DNA of 64,000 bases from Xylogone sp. PMI_703 (GCA_021399445.1 JAJTUQ010000002.1:2604001-2668000); one strand, 5' to 3'; positions 12,991 to 26,118 are shown, counted from the first letter of the stretch. Numbers and translations are program-made. The notes: a model not told the origin generated them from the sequence alone.

Positions 12991-13434
12991 TTCGTAAATT
13001 TGAGGAACTGTTGTAAGCTACATATCCCAGTCTGTATTTCTTTATATCATTATAGCAACGAAGATTATATTATTAGGAGATAAAAGGCTCTCGCCCTTGT
13101 TGAGTCAAAAGCTTGAAGAACATTGTCACTAGTCTGAAGTGGGGTTGTGAGGTCACTATTGGCGGTGGTCTCCGCCCGCTTTCGGATGACTGAGCAGCTC
13201 TGCAGGAACCGAATGAATGGGAAATTGCATTTGTCCAATCAAAGAGCCCAGATTACATGTATCAAACCTTGTATTTCTACATCCGGAAGCATTTTTGGAC
13301 TTTCTCCGAGGCGGTCCTTATCTCTTATCGATATTGACGCCTGAGGCACAAAATTAAAGTAAATATCAACAAAATAGTTGAGATACCTAAGTAAGGCAAG
13401 ACAATCGACATTGGTTTTGATTATAGAACCAAAC
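12991..13434. promoter_or_regulatory. Shared divergent promoter with paired GATA sites
   Basis: This 444-bp gap separates the starts of the divergent MoaA-MoaC (-) and WD-repeat (+) genes. Two HGATAR-type sites, read on the minus strand as CGATAAG and AGATAAG, lie 7 bp apart with cores at 13318-13322 and 13325-13329. A third AGATAA is at 13078-13083. Paired GATA sites bind AreA/NIT2-type regulators in nitrate assimilation genes, which would fit the molybdenum cofactor gene. The sites are short, so this is suggestive only. Confidence 0.35.
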
Positions 13435-15172
13435 ATGCGCTTCTCAAGGTCTTTCAAATGTACGTCAAGTGGGTTCTCGAATATGTATATAAGCTAACAT
13501 TGTATTATTTAGCTTCGTCACACTCGATACCCAGTCCTGATGGCATGTTCATCGCAACTATCCTGCCATCTAAACTGCTCTTCCGCTCCACACGTTCGTT
13601 AGAAATCTTACACGCTGTAGCCATTCCAGCCAGTCTCTCAGCATCCCCTACATGGTTTACATGGTCAGACTCATCCAATCGTGTGCTTGTGGCTTCTACA
13701 AATACCATTCGGGTCTATTCCGCAACAGATGCTCGATTTTCTGCCAGCATTACCCATCCCACATCAGGGACAACGAAAGCTAAACTCATAAAATTCGGGG
13801 GAACGGACGATGAAATATGTGTCTTTACAGACTTCGGATTAAGATTAACCATTTACAATCTCACCACATCAAAATCAGTCGATATAAGTTCACCGAAACT
13901 CTTCAACCCAGGCAACGCAACAAAGGGCATCTCTTATCGACCTGGATCGCGACATTTGGCACTTTTGACCCGAAGTGGAGGAAAAGATGTGCTTAGCTTG
14001 CATGCATCGGGGACATTGGAAGTAATTAGATCTTGGATTGCCGAGACCACGGATGCTCAGGGATTAGCTTGGAGTCCTGATGGCAGGTGGATCGCAGTGT
14101 GGGAGTCACCAGCACACGGACACTGTTTGGCTATATACACCGCAGATGGCCATCTATATCGGCTTTGGAAAGGCTCAGCATTTATTTTAGCCGAGGATAA
14201 AGATTTCCCGTTGGAAAGTGGTATTAAGATGTTTGATTGGAGCCCGTCTGGGGCCCACGTTGCAGTGGGTGATTTCAGCAGGAGAATTGCTGTTCTTGCA
14301 GCACCATCTTTCAAAGAATGGATGAACCTAACGCATGTAACATCAATCAAGCCTACAGAAACCCTGCAGGTACGGCCACTGATTTTATCTGTCGGTAACG
14401 CACTAACTAGTATGAATAGGTTTGGCAGGAACAAGTTTCACGTAACCAGAAGGGAGAAATCGAACGAGAATTTGTGCAAGCATCACAGCTCATGTGTCCT
14501 CCAACTTCAGCCTCGCCCTCCACAAATGAAGCAGATGCAAAATCTGGCACTAATATTATGACCTTCGATAGCTCTGGGACGCTACTGGCCACGAGAACTG
14601 AGAATATGCCAACAACAATCTGGATATGGGATGTTACAACAAAGATGCTCAGGACTGTCGTGATATTTCATTCTCCTATTGCGAAATGTAATTGGCACCC
14701 CAGAATTAATGAGTTGCTTATGATACGATGCGAAGGAGAGGAGCGTAATGGCCTTGTGTACTTGTGGGATCCTTCTTGGGAGGGTCCCAAAATCGTCAAC
14801 TTTGAAATGCAGATCCCGGGAGGCAAACTGATTGGAAAATCAGTGATTAGGTGGCTCAATGTGAATTTTATCCATCCAGCAATATTTTTCAGCGACTCAC
14901 AAGATTGTATCCTGACCTCGGTTTCAAGGCCAGAAGATACGGAGAATGTACCATGGCAGGATGCTCCATCAAAACCATTCGATATCTATGACGATCGGCC
15001 TGAATCACCCTTGGTCCTAGTTCCTGCCGAGGAAAAAAGGCCTTTTCGTCGAGTTAATGTCGATAATACCTACGCGGAAGATGAGGATTCGTTCGCAGGA
15101 CTGAGTGTTGATTCCGACGATGCTGATGAGGTCGATGACACATTTCAATTCAGGAAGTTTGTTGAGCGCTGA
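13435..15172 (+). CDS. wdr8: WD-repeat protein of the WDR8/WRAP73 family
   Basis: Three exons: 13435-13459 (25 nt), 13513-14369 and 14420-15172, giving 544 residues. Intron 1 (53 nt) and intron 2 (50 nt) have clear donors (GTACGT, GTACGG), with GCTAAC branch and TTTAG acceptor for the first and ACTAAC branch for the second. The tiny first exon restores a family-like start, MRFSRSFKSSSHSIPSPDGMFIA, comparable to the WRAP73 opening 'xFSexFKlSs..SPDG'. Later family-like blocks are SPDGRWIAVWESPA and GTLLATRTENMPTTIWIWDV. In fission yeast Wdr8 forms a complex with Msd1 and kinesin-14 Pkl1 that anchors minus ends at the spindle pole body, and human WRAP73 acts at centrosomes, so a spindle-pole role is inferred. 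The C-terminal 50 residues are acidic and beyond the propeller. Confidence 0.85.
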
Positions 15173-16326
15173 CCTCTATCAAATTTGCGAAGCAAACTCT
15201 TCTGAAGATAACTCTTCCTGCAGCTATGCGCATAATCATAAGGCGTAACAACCTGCGGGATATCATAAAATGTCGACATCCTATTCGATGATCATGATAT
15301 GTATACTGGTATATCAGCGGGACTGGCTGGGTGGATGGATCAATGTCCATATACAGGACAATCCGCCGCGGCAAAGAACAAAAGCGCACTCTACTCTACG
15401 GAGTAGAAGCATGCATACACGGCTGCAGCTTCTTGGTACGGTAATAGGATCAAATGTTCCGCGAATGTGTAAGTGGCTCCCTGTAGCTTGATCAGCTACA
15501 GTTGACGCCCAATAACATGCTCACATGTTTCTTCCCTCTTCAAACTGCCTGCATACAGCAGGTTCGTAGGAGCAAGGAACATAACCTGCTTGCAAGCCGC
15601 AGTACGGACGGCGAGATCCAGGTGTAGAATTCCATGCAGAATAATGAACTCTTCTCGCGCTGCTTGTCCTCATTGAATAACTTTCCCCTCTCGTATGATA
15701 ACTGTCACTTTATGCCAGAGTAATTGATGGTGTTCTGCAGTCTTACGAGGTTTGAGCTCCACAAGATTTCCTATATTTAGATTAGACTGCCAGCTCAATT
15801 GCATTGTCATCACACTGCGCACAAGGTCTCAGGAAGCAATCGGGGCAAACAAGGCAGCGCTAGCAAGCCGATAGGAGTAAACAAACGCCTGAGAAGGGAT
15901 TACATGGACCAGAGAAGAATGCGAGAGCCCAGTCAATGTTATAAAGTGCATGTTATTGCCCTCCTCCACTCGTAAAATCTCCTCGGCGGATTCGGTGCCC
16001 CGCCGTTGCTGTACCAACCCCCTATGGGAGCTTATTATCACACCGGCCAATTACATCACCACCACCTCCAGCACAATGCGACCGCAACAACGCAGCTGCA
16101 ACATCTTCTTTAGAAATGATATGCGCATTTAGGATTTATTTTGATAGTTCACCAAAACAGATCCTCACGCCAGCAACGCCGGATGGTGAACCCTCATTGT
16201 GATCAAGGTAGATAACCAACCTCTCCAGACTGGAGACTCAGCAAGACTGCCCTCCATGGTTTCCACTGCTATATTTTGAAACGAGTGATCGGCCAAGAAT
16301 GCTAATCATACCACCTCACTCAGGCG
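15173..16326. other. Intergenic, no gene seen
   Basis: This stretch probably holds the 3' end of the WD-repeat gene and the promoter and leader of the RhoGEF gene. An inverted repeat CTACTC-TAC-GGAGTAG at 15391-15406 contains one TACGGAGTA 9-mer. I see no coding frame worth listing. Confidence 0.45.
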
Positions 16327-19300
16327 ATGCCTTCTACAGTCGCGACGGACGATGACAATCCCTCCAAGAAAGATGAGGATCAGGCCGCTCCTGATGGTTC
16401 TCCTGTCCTTGAAGAGGATGCCAATGGCACACCAGTCCGTAAAAATGACTCTTCGAAGCCGAAAACGCCAGCTAGTGCTCCTGGCCAGGCACGGCCTGGT
16501 GGGAAAAAGCCAGAGCCTACTTTGCTGACCGACTTCCTCTTGGGCAGACCATCGCCTGCCAGGCAAAGGAGGAGGAGCCTGGATTTTGTCAAGGCGGAGA
16601 TGAGGCAGGCTGTAGTCAATAAAGTGCCTGCCCCTGGCGGTGTTAAAGAGAGGGTCAAGCAATGGCAGAAAGCGAATGCGGCAGCGGCTGTGGAGGACCC
16701 GGATGTGGTCGCTAGTGAACCTGACGAGATACTAGTTCACGTAGATAAAGAGAGCGTCGACGAAGACGACCGGGTGAGGATAAAGATGAGCAATACTAAA
16801 CTACCGCCAATTCGGCGAAGATCTAAAATCCAACAGAGAGGATCATTAAGAAGAGCCAGGACAGCTCCAAGAAAACGGGTTGTTAGCGACGAACACTGGA
16901 GGAATAAAAAGACTACTCCACCAAGAGGAAATCAACTCGCTTCAGGTGCTCCTATACCAAAGAATTTTCTAAAAGTCACCGCCGTAAATCCTCCTGTTGA
17001 GACTAAGATCAAAGACTGGATGAAACGAGCCGAACCCCCTGATGGGGAAGCCGAGAAGTCGGGCTCCCCAGACCAAACGCAAACAAAGGCACCTCGTTCC
17101 AGAGCAGCGTCTTCTGCTGCTTCTACGCCGAAAGGTTCTCTGAAAATAACTGCCTCTAATCCCCCTGTTGAGGACAAGATCAAAGACTGGGCGAGGCGGA
17201 CTGTAACTCCCGAAGAGGAACATAAGATGCCAACTCCACTGAAAGAAAAGCAAGACAAAGTGTCTTCTGGCAGGCCTATACCGAAGAACTTTCTAAGGGT
17301 CACTGCTATGAACCCCTCAGTCGAAACAAAAATGAAAGACTGGATGAGGCGAGTGGAAGCTCTTGATGCCACGGAAATAAAACAGGAACGGGAAACACCA
17401 CCACAACAAACCCAAGTGAATGATCGCTCCAACCCCGCCAAATCAAAACCGAAGTCGAAGCAAGCTAAAGATATAGAAGTGACTAAGGAGGAGCATGGCA
17501 ATGACACTCAATCAAAACCGAAACCGAAACCAGCGAGAGATCTCCCGTCCAGTTCTAGCAAGCCCAAGCCGAAAGAGACTAAAAATGGCAACCCCAGTAC
17601 TGCCATTCCAAAAGACTTCCTGAAAGCAACTGCTATGAACCCACCAGTCGAGTCAAAAATAAAGGATTGGATCAAACGAACCGAAGCTCCGGAAGAGGTA
17701 TATGGAAACTTCAAAAAGAAGGAGAACGGTGGAAAGACAACAGAGAACATGCGAGCAAAGGAAAAAATTAGCAGGTACCCTTCCAGGAGTGACCCTGGAG
17801 ATGAAGATACTGAAGATACACCGGCAAGATCAGTGACTCGCTCATCTAGGAGCCATGAAAACTACTCCTATACCGTTCGACGGGAAAGGATTCAGAAAGG
17901 AAAGGCTAGAGAAATTATTAACGAGAAGCCTCTGAAGCCAAGACTCAAAGAATCACCCAACTTCGATGGTGAGCGTAAGAGTAGCTTTTCTGATCGAGAC
18001 ATTGAACGAGATAACCAAGTTGAAGAAGACGCGGCTTCATACACAACTCCAAGTCCACCGGGAAAATCAAGGAAGCGTCATGGAAGAAAGTCCGGATCCA
18101 TTGATGACTCGTTGTCTGATATTCCATTTGGGCATTCAGCTTTCAGTGTTTTAGATATGCCTCTTGGTGCGGAAGCCGGTACGATGAGACGGCCTAAGCC
18201 CCAACGCAATGGAAGTTTATCAGTGCCGAAAGTCCTGAAAAAGGTGTATAATGAGGGCCTAAAAATAGTCCATGACACCGTTGACCCTCCTAGGGTTGAG
18301 ATCAATCAACCTCCTAGCATTGAATCCTGGTTAAACCAGACCACTGATCCCTTTCTGGATCGCCCATCTTCATCTCAAGACATCAAAGAGATCGAGCGTC
18401 CATTGAAAGGTCTGGATTCTTATCCCATAGATAGCACCAGGGATGAAACTCCGTCAAGAAACTTCGGTGAAGTAAGCCATGATCACGGTAAACGAGACTC
18501 AACTCGTCGCAAGTCTGCTCCTAGGCAGAAGAATGAGGTTGATGAGGCTGGAAAATATGTCAGCCCGATACAAGGAAAATCCAAAACGCAATCGCCGATT
18601 TATGATGATAAAGACCTTGCTCCAGCCCCTCTCAACTTAAGGAGGAGCCCCGCTACTCGCCATTCGTCATCCCCTGTGAAAACTACAAGAAAGCTTCCTT
18701 TCAGGGATGTGTTGTTGGAAGCTTTCAAAGGAGAATCTGCAGTTCACGGCCCTAATCTTCTGGCAGATCTAAAAGATCCTCAATGGGAAGAAGAAATTGA
18801 CCACATCGTGTCCAACAGAGACATGAATGACGATGATCTCAGTGATATTTCCGAGGAGACTTGCGTGAAATATACCCCAAAGCCAGAGGCAACATCCTCT
18901 CAAGAGTATAATGAAAGAAAAGATGAGATCAACCGCCCAAGGAGATCTCGACAAATATCAAATAACAGCACTCACCGATTGTCCACGATAGCTTCAACAG
19001 AAACACTCGACACGCTATCAGAAAACACTACACGAAGGTTACCGCGCGAACGAAGGCAGGACACTTCTATCAAAGCTACAAGCACCTCCAAAATATCGCG
19101 CAGAAGCGCAAACAGGAATGGACCAAAAAGAAGACTTACTAAACATTCGGATCTGCTATCAGTGCTGTCATTGCCCGATTCTGCCGGCCCAGGACGTGCT
19201 AGAAGCATCAGATCTGCCAGAAGTATCCGAACAACAAGAACGGATCTTGAGACGGCAACAATAAGGGATCTATTGAAAGAATTAGCTGAAGATGAAGCAA

Positions 19301-22300
19301 AATATATGAGAGAACTTAGGACTATCGTAGACGGCGTGATTCCAGTCCTATTAAATATGGTTCTATCTAGATCTAATTCTATTTTCTCGGCGCCGCTGCT
19401 AGACCCAGAAGTTGACGCGACGACCGAAGATAGAAAAAAGCACACCAAAGATATTTGTGCCATGGGTGTTGCCCTGGAAAAGCTTAAGTCCCATCACAAA
19501 CGCATCCCTCTTGTAGACGTGGAGGCTCTCATTACATGGCTTGACGATATTTACGAGGTTTATGAAGACTATCTTTCAGTCTGGAGATTTGAGTTTCAAA
19601 ACGTCGTTATTAACCTGGCTCCTGCCTCTAAGCTACTAGATAATCAATCCTTGCTTGACGGTATGGCACGAAACGAAGATGGGGATATCATTGATTCAAA
19701 TGGAGAACGTGTTGACGTAGCATTTTTGCTGAAGAGGCCTCTAGTTCGGGTTAAATATCTGTCAAAGTTGACAAAGGTATGTGTATCTCACTTGACGGCA
19801 TAAGTAACATTGCTAACATATTGTAGGGTCTCAAGAAGCTGAAACCTTCAGAGCGTTCTGAGAATGCTATGAACAAATTCAATAAGCTGCATAACTTTGC
19901 ACGTCAACGGACAAAGGAAGAAAACGCACGACTTGAAGATCAAGCTGCAAATAACATAGATCCCACCAGAGCCCGGGATCTAAGAACCCTGGCACAAGTC
20001 GATAATGTACGAATTGACCGCTCTCGCCAGGTTTGTGCAAAAGACTTCTTCTCCCTTGACCTTTCACACTCCAGTGGTCAACGGATGGAGTGCAGAGTCG
20101 AAATCATATTACGCGATAAACCATCCGACATCCATGACAGTGGAGACGTTCTTGTTTGCAAAGTAGAGGAGTTTGGTCGATACTTGCTCTTCCCACCTAT
20201 CACTGCACATCACATAACTGCTCAACATGGCAGCGAAGTAGGACACCTAATCTTTGCCGTTAGAGGCAAACATAACGCAAATGAATGGCAAGAAACATTA
20301 GACCTTGAGACCGACGATACAGAGACTGCGAATGAATGGATCCAGATGCTGGCCTCAGCTTCGCTCAAGGCTAAAGACTCTCCAGTGGCAGATACCGGAA
20401 AGTCACAGGATATTGATAATACAATAGCAGAAATATCTCGAACTCCATCAGTGCATGATGTTGAGATACCCATTGGAGAACGGCGACAAAAGGAATCCAT
20501 AGGATCAGCCGCAAAGGTACTTCAGCGTGCCAGAGAATTTGATAGACTTAAGAAGAAAGATAAGCACCAACAAACACCTCCGAGTGCAGAAATCAAACGC
20601 CCTAGACCGGCAAGATATCACGATCGTGCAAACATATCCACACCCGATCTGTCTAGAAAACACGAGCAGAGCCAAGAGATAGAGGAATCAAGCCCAGCTT
20701 CTTTGAAAAAGACTAGAAGCAGTATATCACCAACAGACACTCCGGATTCAAAGGATTACTCAAAAGATGAGCGACCAGCAAGTTCTGGTAGTGATTATTC
20801 AGACGTACCAATTCCTGATAGAACTCCACCTCCACCTCCACCACCAGCACACAAGACTCCGCCGTCTAATACGGTTAAGAGCGTACCACAGCTTACTACA
20901 TCAGGCCCCAGAATAAAGACACGCCGCACCTCATCTCCTCTCAAGCATGAATACCAACCTTCGGATGCCTCGGGTACTTCATCCGCTTCTGATGTGTCTG
21001 ATTCGGAGAGTACTGGCTCAGAAGACGCCTCTGCAGTATCTGAAAGCTCCGATGATGAAGACCTCGAGGCAGTAGACCTCCCACGGACTGTACCTGCAAT
21101 CAGTCTCCAAACGCGAAGAGCTTCACCTATTCCATCTACCTATAGTGCACCAGATGACAGCCTGGCACCATCCAACTCAGCATCCCAAGGTCCTTATCAT
21201 AGACCTCCCTCGAAGCCGCAATCAGCGTCACCATATACTAGCAAGCTCAAGGCAAGACTGTCATCCTGGTCCAATAAGAACGGCCGATGGGAGGATCTCC
21301 ATCCAGATGAATGCTTGATTGTCGTAAATGCCGGCCTAATCGAGGCATTTGAGATACCTTCCGACTATGACGATAACGAATCCTACGATTTTACTGACGA
21401 AAAACCATTAGTTGCGCTTGTATTGACTCCCTTAGTATCCTTGCGACAAAGCAACGCCGTCGATATTGAGATTAAGTCTCCACCAACTCATATGTCCAGA
21501 TTGAAATGGGAGGGTCCTGTCAGATACCGAACTGCAGATTTCACTATATGCCAGAAGTTATATCAGGCAATCCATCGTGCAAGATTAGACAACCCAGTCT
21601 ACAAAAAGCTTGAGCAGGAACGAATGCTCAGTTCCTACGGCGGACACTCCTATGAAGCAGCCGTAGCTACCAACCGTCGATTAAGCTGGTTTGGCCGAAA
21701 GAGAAGTTACCGCGCTTCAACCCGTGCTCCGGAAGGCTCTATCGCGAGCACTCCTAATTCCATCACATCATCCGCATTCTCTGTCCTTAAACGTCTTACA
21801 GGAAGCTCTCGTTTTGATATTAATAAGTCATCTATTGACACCGCCCAAGGTCTCCATGCTATGGGCTCCGGCCATAATAGCGTATATACAAGTTCAGCTG
21901 GCTCCACAGCTTCTGGAATAACCCCCCCACGCACACCCACAACTCCAAGTCTAGCAGGCACTACCGCCTCACATATCATCAACCGCAGCTCAGAAAACCT
22001 GAAGATTAGACTCTATCTCCTCGCGACTAGAAGTAAATGGGAAGACTTGGGAAGCTGCCTGTTGACCGTAACACAACCACCGCCCGGCATGCGACAAGCT
22101 TCATCGCTGTATCAGGGCATCGAACGACGAGTTATCGCTAGAAGTAACACCAGAAAGCCGGAGGATTCTGTCGTCCTACTGGATGTTATCCTAGGAGGCA
22201 GGTGCTTTCAAAGAGTTGGCAGGACTGGCGTTCTTGTCAACGTATGGGAGGACATTATTGGCCCCAACGGAGAAGTTGGCATGATCGGTGCTGTTGGAGG

Positions 22301-22391
22301 AGTTAGCGGTAGAACACGGAAGTGGCTGCTTCAAAGCGGCAATTCTTCAGATGCAGACTGGATCTACGGACTAGTTGCATCTGGGCGTTAG
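16327..22391 (+). CDS. Large RhoGEF protein (DH-PH) with N-terminal repeat motif
   Basis: Exon 1 (16327-19776) and exon 2 (19827-22391) join in phase 0 across a 50-nt intron (GTATGT, GCTAAC, TTGTAG) to 2004 residues. Residues 1-970 are disordered and highly charged. They contain four copies of a short motif around IPKxFLKxTAxNPPVExKIKDW, near residues 208, 266, 316 and 425. A Dbl-homology domain starts near 975 with AEDEAKYMRELRTIVDGVIPVLL-like sequence and runs to about 1190, followed by a PH-type domain (to about 1330). After a Ser/Pro-rich linker with an uninterrupted run of seven Pro, the last 550 residues hold one or two further PH-like or beta-rich modules (WEDLHPDECLIVVNAG region and RSKWEDLGSCLLTVTQ region). 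DH-PH proteins load GTP on Rho-family GTPases, here probably for polarity or cell-wall signalling. I do not recognise the exact orthologue (not obviously Cdc24, Rom2 or Bud3). Confidence 0.88.
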
Positions 22392-22866
22392 GAAGTTCCA
22401 AATACAGGATATAAGTGGAGGTTCATATAGGAATTTACGCTACGTTCTTGACAGTCGCATCAGCAGATGCTATTTCTTTTCATCTCAGCATTGTGGTTTT
22501 TGTGTTTTTTATGTTTTTTATGTCTTTGTATGTGTAAAATATGGGTGGCGATCATGGATGCATAAGCGTTAGAGGGGTTTTCTATTAGAAGGCGACTTAG
22601 GACCTAGGGTGTATGGACGGCGTTTGGTCATCATGAGAGCCGTATCTATCATGATACTCAAGAGACGCATAATAATTGACACGATACATTGAACTATTTT
22701 TTCCTGATCAAGTGAGACCTGATACGCCGTTACCTGAATAAGTTACACCAGAATAGAAAGAACCTTCCCTAACCAGACAAAATCGCAAATTTGACCACAG
22801 AATTAGCAGTGAATGCCAGATGATGTGCCCATATAACAATTAAAAAGACATTGCAACACTTTTGGT

Positions 22867-24176
22867 CTATGCTATAGATCGAACATATCGTCCAACCACC
22901 ATACAATGATCTCTCTCGAAAGGTTCTACACAGTGTGTTAGCTAACTTTGCGCATCTGCAGCTTTGTCTTACTTACCTAGTGTCAACTGCTCCATAGGCT
23001 TGATTCTCTCTTCTCTCATCTTCTGGACTTCTCTGGCAAATACAGCTTCTGGCGCAGCAGTGCTGTCGATACAGTTCGCCTTGACTGAAACAACAACTCC
23101 TCCACCGACTTTCAAAAATAAGTGGGCGTTTAAGCCGACAATACGGGCTTGGTCAGGCTGCGCCACATCAGCGAAGATGACGTCTACAATGGGCACCAAC
23201 ATTCTGTAGCGTAATGGGTGACGAGCGTCTTCGACAATGGGGATGACATTCGTGCGGTGGGTAGCCATGTTGATCAAATCACGGCCAGAACGGTGGGAGA
23301 ATTCCACTGCGTAGACGGTACCGGTGGGGCCAACGATATCAGCAACGTGTGAAACGGAGGTTCCTGAAGCAGCACCGAGATAGAGAACTTTCGCGCCTGG
23401 CTTGATGAAGATTTCGTCCAATCCACCGAGAACACCAGCTGCAAGCTTGCTTCGGAAGGGATTCCAGACTCGGTATTCAACCTTGGTGGTACCAGGGGTA
23501 CCATCTTCGTTTGGAGCACCGGGAGTCTCGACTGCGATTCTCTTCTCGCCGTAGACTGACTCGCCGGGAGTCAAGTTCTTGGTGACCAACATGTCTTCCT
23601 TGCCACGGGCGACGAAGATACCTGCGTGACGATGAGGTTCCTGAGAGAAAAAATATGGGTAAGTCTTTCTGGTAACAGAGTTCCAGCTTCACAAAGCTGT
23701 TTTGCGTCGTTTTGAACATACAATTATGACCTTCGCGCCTCCCTTGGCTCCTCCCTTAGGTCCTCCACGTCCTCCACGACCTCTGGGAGCTCCACGACCA
23801 CCACCGCCGCCGCGTCCGCCTCCACGTCCGCCTCTAGCAGGGCCGCCTTAAGATTTCTCCAAGTTAGTTTCATTGAGATCCTCAGAAATGGAAAACTGGA
23901 GACATTGAAAGCTCAAACGGCCAAAGAAAGAAAGCATCACCAAGCTCCAACCCGAAAAGAAAAGGCGCCAATTCCAACGAAAAATAAAAGACGAAAACCC
24001 CCAATCTGAGCAGATATCTGAAAACCAGTAAGAACAACAGAAAACTAACCTCTCCCACCACCAAAACCACCTCTACCACCACCTCGACCACCTCGATCAC
24101 CACCACCTCTTCCACCGCCGAAACCACCTCGTCCACCACCGCCGCCGCCGCGACCACCACGAGGAGTGAATGCCAT
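22867..24176 (-). CDS. NOP1: Fibrillarin, box C/D snoRNP 2'-O-methyltransferase
   Basis: Four exons on the minus strand (24176-24050, 23846-23722, 23640-22977, 22925-22867) give 324 residues, standard for fibrillarin. Residues 1-80 are an Arg-Gly-rich GAR domain split by the 203-nt first intron. The methyltransferase domain follows from [22 protein letters not shown], with the SAM-binding block [20 protein letters not shown] and the acidic strand [14 protein letters not shown]. The last exon supplies the conserved [14 protein letters not shown] end, so without it the protein would stop early at LGK. Fibrillarin methylates rRNA riboses guided by box C/D snoRNAs in the nucleolus. The first intron acceptor is preceded by a CTAAC branch site. 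The gene converges on the RhoGEF gene, with 475 bp between stops. Confidence 0.96.
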
Positions 24177-24371
24177 TATCTCCTGTCCTGTTCTCTGAGA
24201 CTAATTGAGTTGAATGAAAGCAAAGAAACTTTTGGCAAGAGGGTTTTTGGGGGAGGGCAGGAATGCGATTGCAATCGATAGATAGGTCGTTTCCCTTGCG
24301 AATTATTTTTTCGCGAACCGTGGTCCGAGCTCTGCTTGGGAAAATTTGGGAAAGCTACTGGGGGGGCGATG

Positions 24372-24379
24372 TCACGTGA
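24372..24379. promoter_or_regulatory. TCACGTGA palindrome upstream of NOP1
   Basis: A perfect TCACGTGA lies about 196 bp upstream of the fibrillarin start codon. It matches the core of Cbf1/Tye7-type bHLH sites found upstream of ribosome-related genes in several ascomycetes. A GGAAAATTTGGG stretch at 24339-24350, similar to the RRPE element, lies between it and the gene. Function is inferred. Confidence 0.35.
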
Positions 24380-26002
24380 TGGATAGTGGGCTCGTTGAGC
24401 TAGTTTAGTGTTGTGTGTGGATGCCTTATGGGGAGAAGGGCGTTTTTGGTGTTGATGCCTTGCGATGGAGATGTGTATTACTGACTGCGTAGATGGGTTG
24501 CTTGTAATATTTTGCGTATTTGCGCATTTTTTTGACGAGAAATCTTTGATATTTACGTACTTTACTGGGAAGTCTGTAAAAGAAAAGATTCAATCAGGTG
24601 CTGGGCTACTTTTGAAGCAGTTTAACCACGGTATATCATGCATACGGATGTGCTGAGTACCAACTACTAAGGAACATATCCACCCCAGTATAATGAATAA
24701 GGGAGAGTTTTCCTTAGTAAAAGCCGAGCCGTATCGTTCATTTTCTTGATTCAGTTCTTGGTCCAGTCTTGCTGCGTTAATATCAAGACCTCTTCAGTAG
24801 ATACATTTTGTCCAACAACTCCATATTGAGGTATATGGTTTCGTCCGGCATACCTCCCGTGCAATACTCCACTACTGAGGATATCGATTACCCAGTGCTA
24901 TTGCAGCAACATATCGCCATTCATGCTCTCTCGCTGGCACATCCTTCTGGGCTCAATCAGAAGACACAATGCCTTGACATTCTCACGGCACAGTTTCGAG
25001 ATACCGGTACGGGCCTTATGCCTACTATGGCTATTACGCCGCAACCCCGCCGAGAAAAGAGACGTTTTTAATACTGAGTATATTAATTATATGCAACCGT
25101 AGTACAGGGCCTCTTTCAGGAAGGACACCCGCATTGTATAAGCCTTGTTAAGGTTTATGCCACATTTGAGCTAAGCCTTCTCAATGTCTCCGTTTATGTG
25201 GTGACGATTGGTCTATTAAGATGCCGAACTCTTCACATGCACAGGCACGTAATATATTTGCTCTTCGAGCACCGTGCAATTCGCGCTTCGATGATACATC
25301 CGATCTCATTTCCTGGGGTAAATACTCCGTATCCCCGCAATACCCATAAGCGATGTGTTGGCCAGCTTTGCTATGTCCCTTGCTTTGCTTCCTTCACAAG
25401 AAATGTGGAAAAGAGAATTCTTTAGTGTATGAATATCTAGTATTTCCTTAGAGGTATGAAAAAGTAAGCAAATATTCTTCTGCAGCTCTACTTATGACAC
25501 GTAATTGCTGTCGATGGTCGAGGAGTCGTTCAGATCCCTGTCTATATCTTACCCAACACCATGCAAGTAGTGAGCAATATTTATATGCTCATTGAAAGTA
25601 CCCCTCACTGGAATATTGTCTTCAAGTGGCATTCACGAGTGTTTTGCTGCTTGACACATGCTTAATTGCAATGAGTTCCGAGGCATCCAGGGCTGCTGCC
25701 ATACATGGGCATAGCCTCTACCCGTCCAGAATCTTCAGGTGTACTTTGGCCGTTGACGATATTTTGTCCATATCCACGAATTGGCATATCCCACCCTTCA
25801 GAATCCCTCTTACCTAACTCCGAGGGGATGGATGAGATGTTGAAAGAGGGGAAGAAGTGATCCCTTGAGGTAATTTAGAAGTCGTCGGTGACCACGGAGC
25901 GGTTACTTCTTGAAGTAACAGAGCCGTTTGGGTGTTGATGCTTTGGTTTTTGGGGTATATCGTGTAAAGTCGATGTTGCCATTCTCCTCTGACCAGCTGG
26001 TG
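24380..26002. other. Intergenic, no gene seen
   Basis: Upstream region of NOP1 and of the HsbA-like gene. Short frames occur (for example near 24808-25071) but none shows a domain, an intron-exon structure or a conserved look. One TACTCCGTA 9-mer is at 25323-25331. Confidence 0.45.
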
Positions 26003-26010
26003 TATAAATA
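26003..26010 (+). promoter_or_regulatory. TATA box of the HsbA-like gene
   Basis: TATAAATA sits 109 bp upstream of the start codon at 26119, with a CT/A-rich short leader between. The spacing suits a strongly regulated secreted-protein gene. Confidence 0.5.
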
Positions 26011-26118
26011 CTTGCGCCTGCCCCGGGGATGATTGCCTTTCATCTTCAGAAGCATAAATCCAGTCAAGAAAAAAAAAGGAAAAGAAACTGAATATAGCTA
26101 AGCGACCAACCAAGCAAG

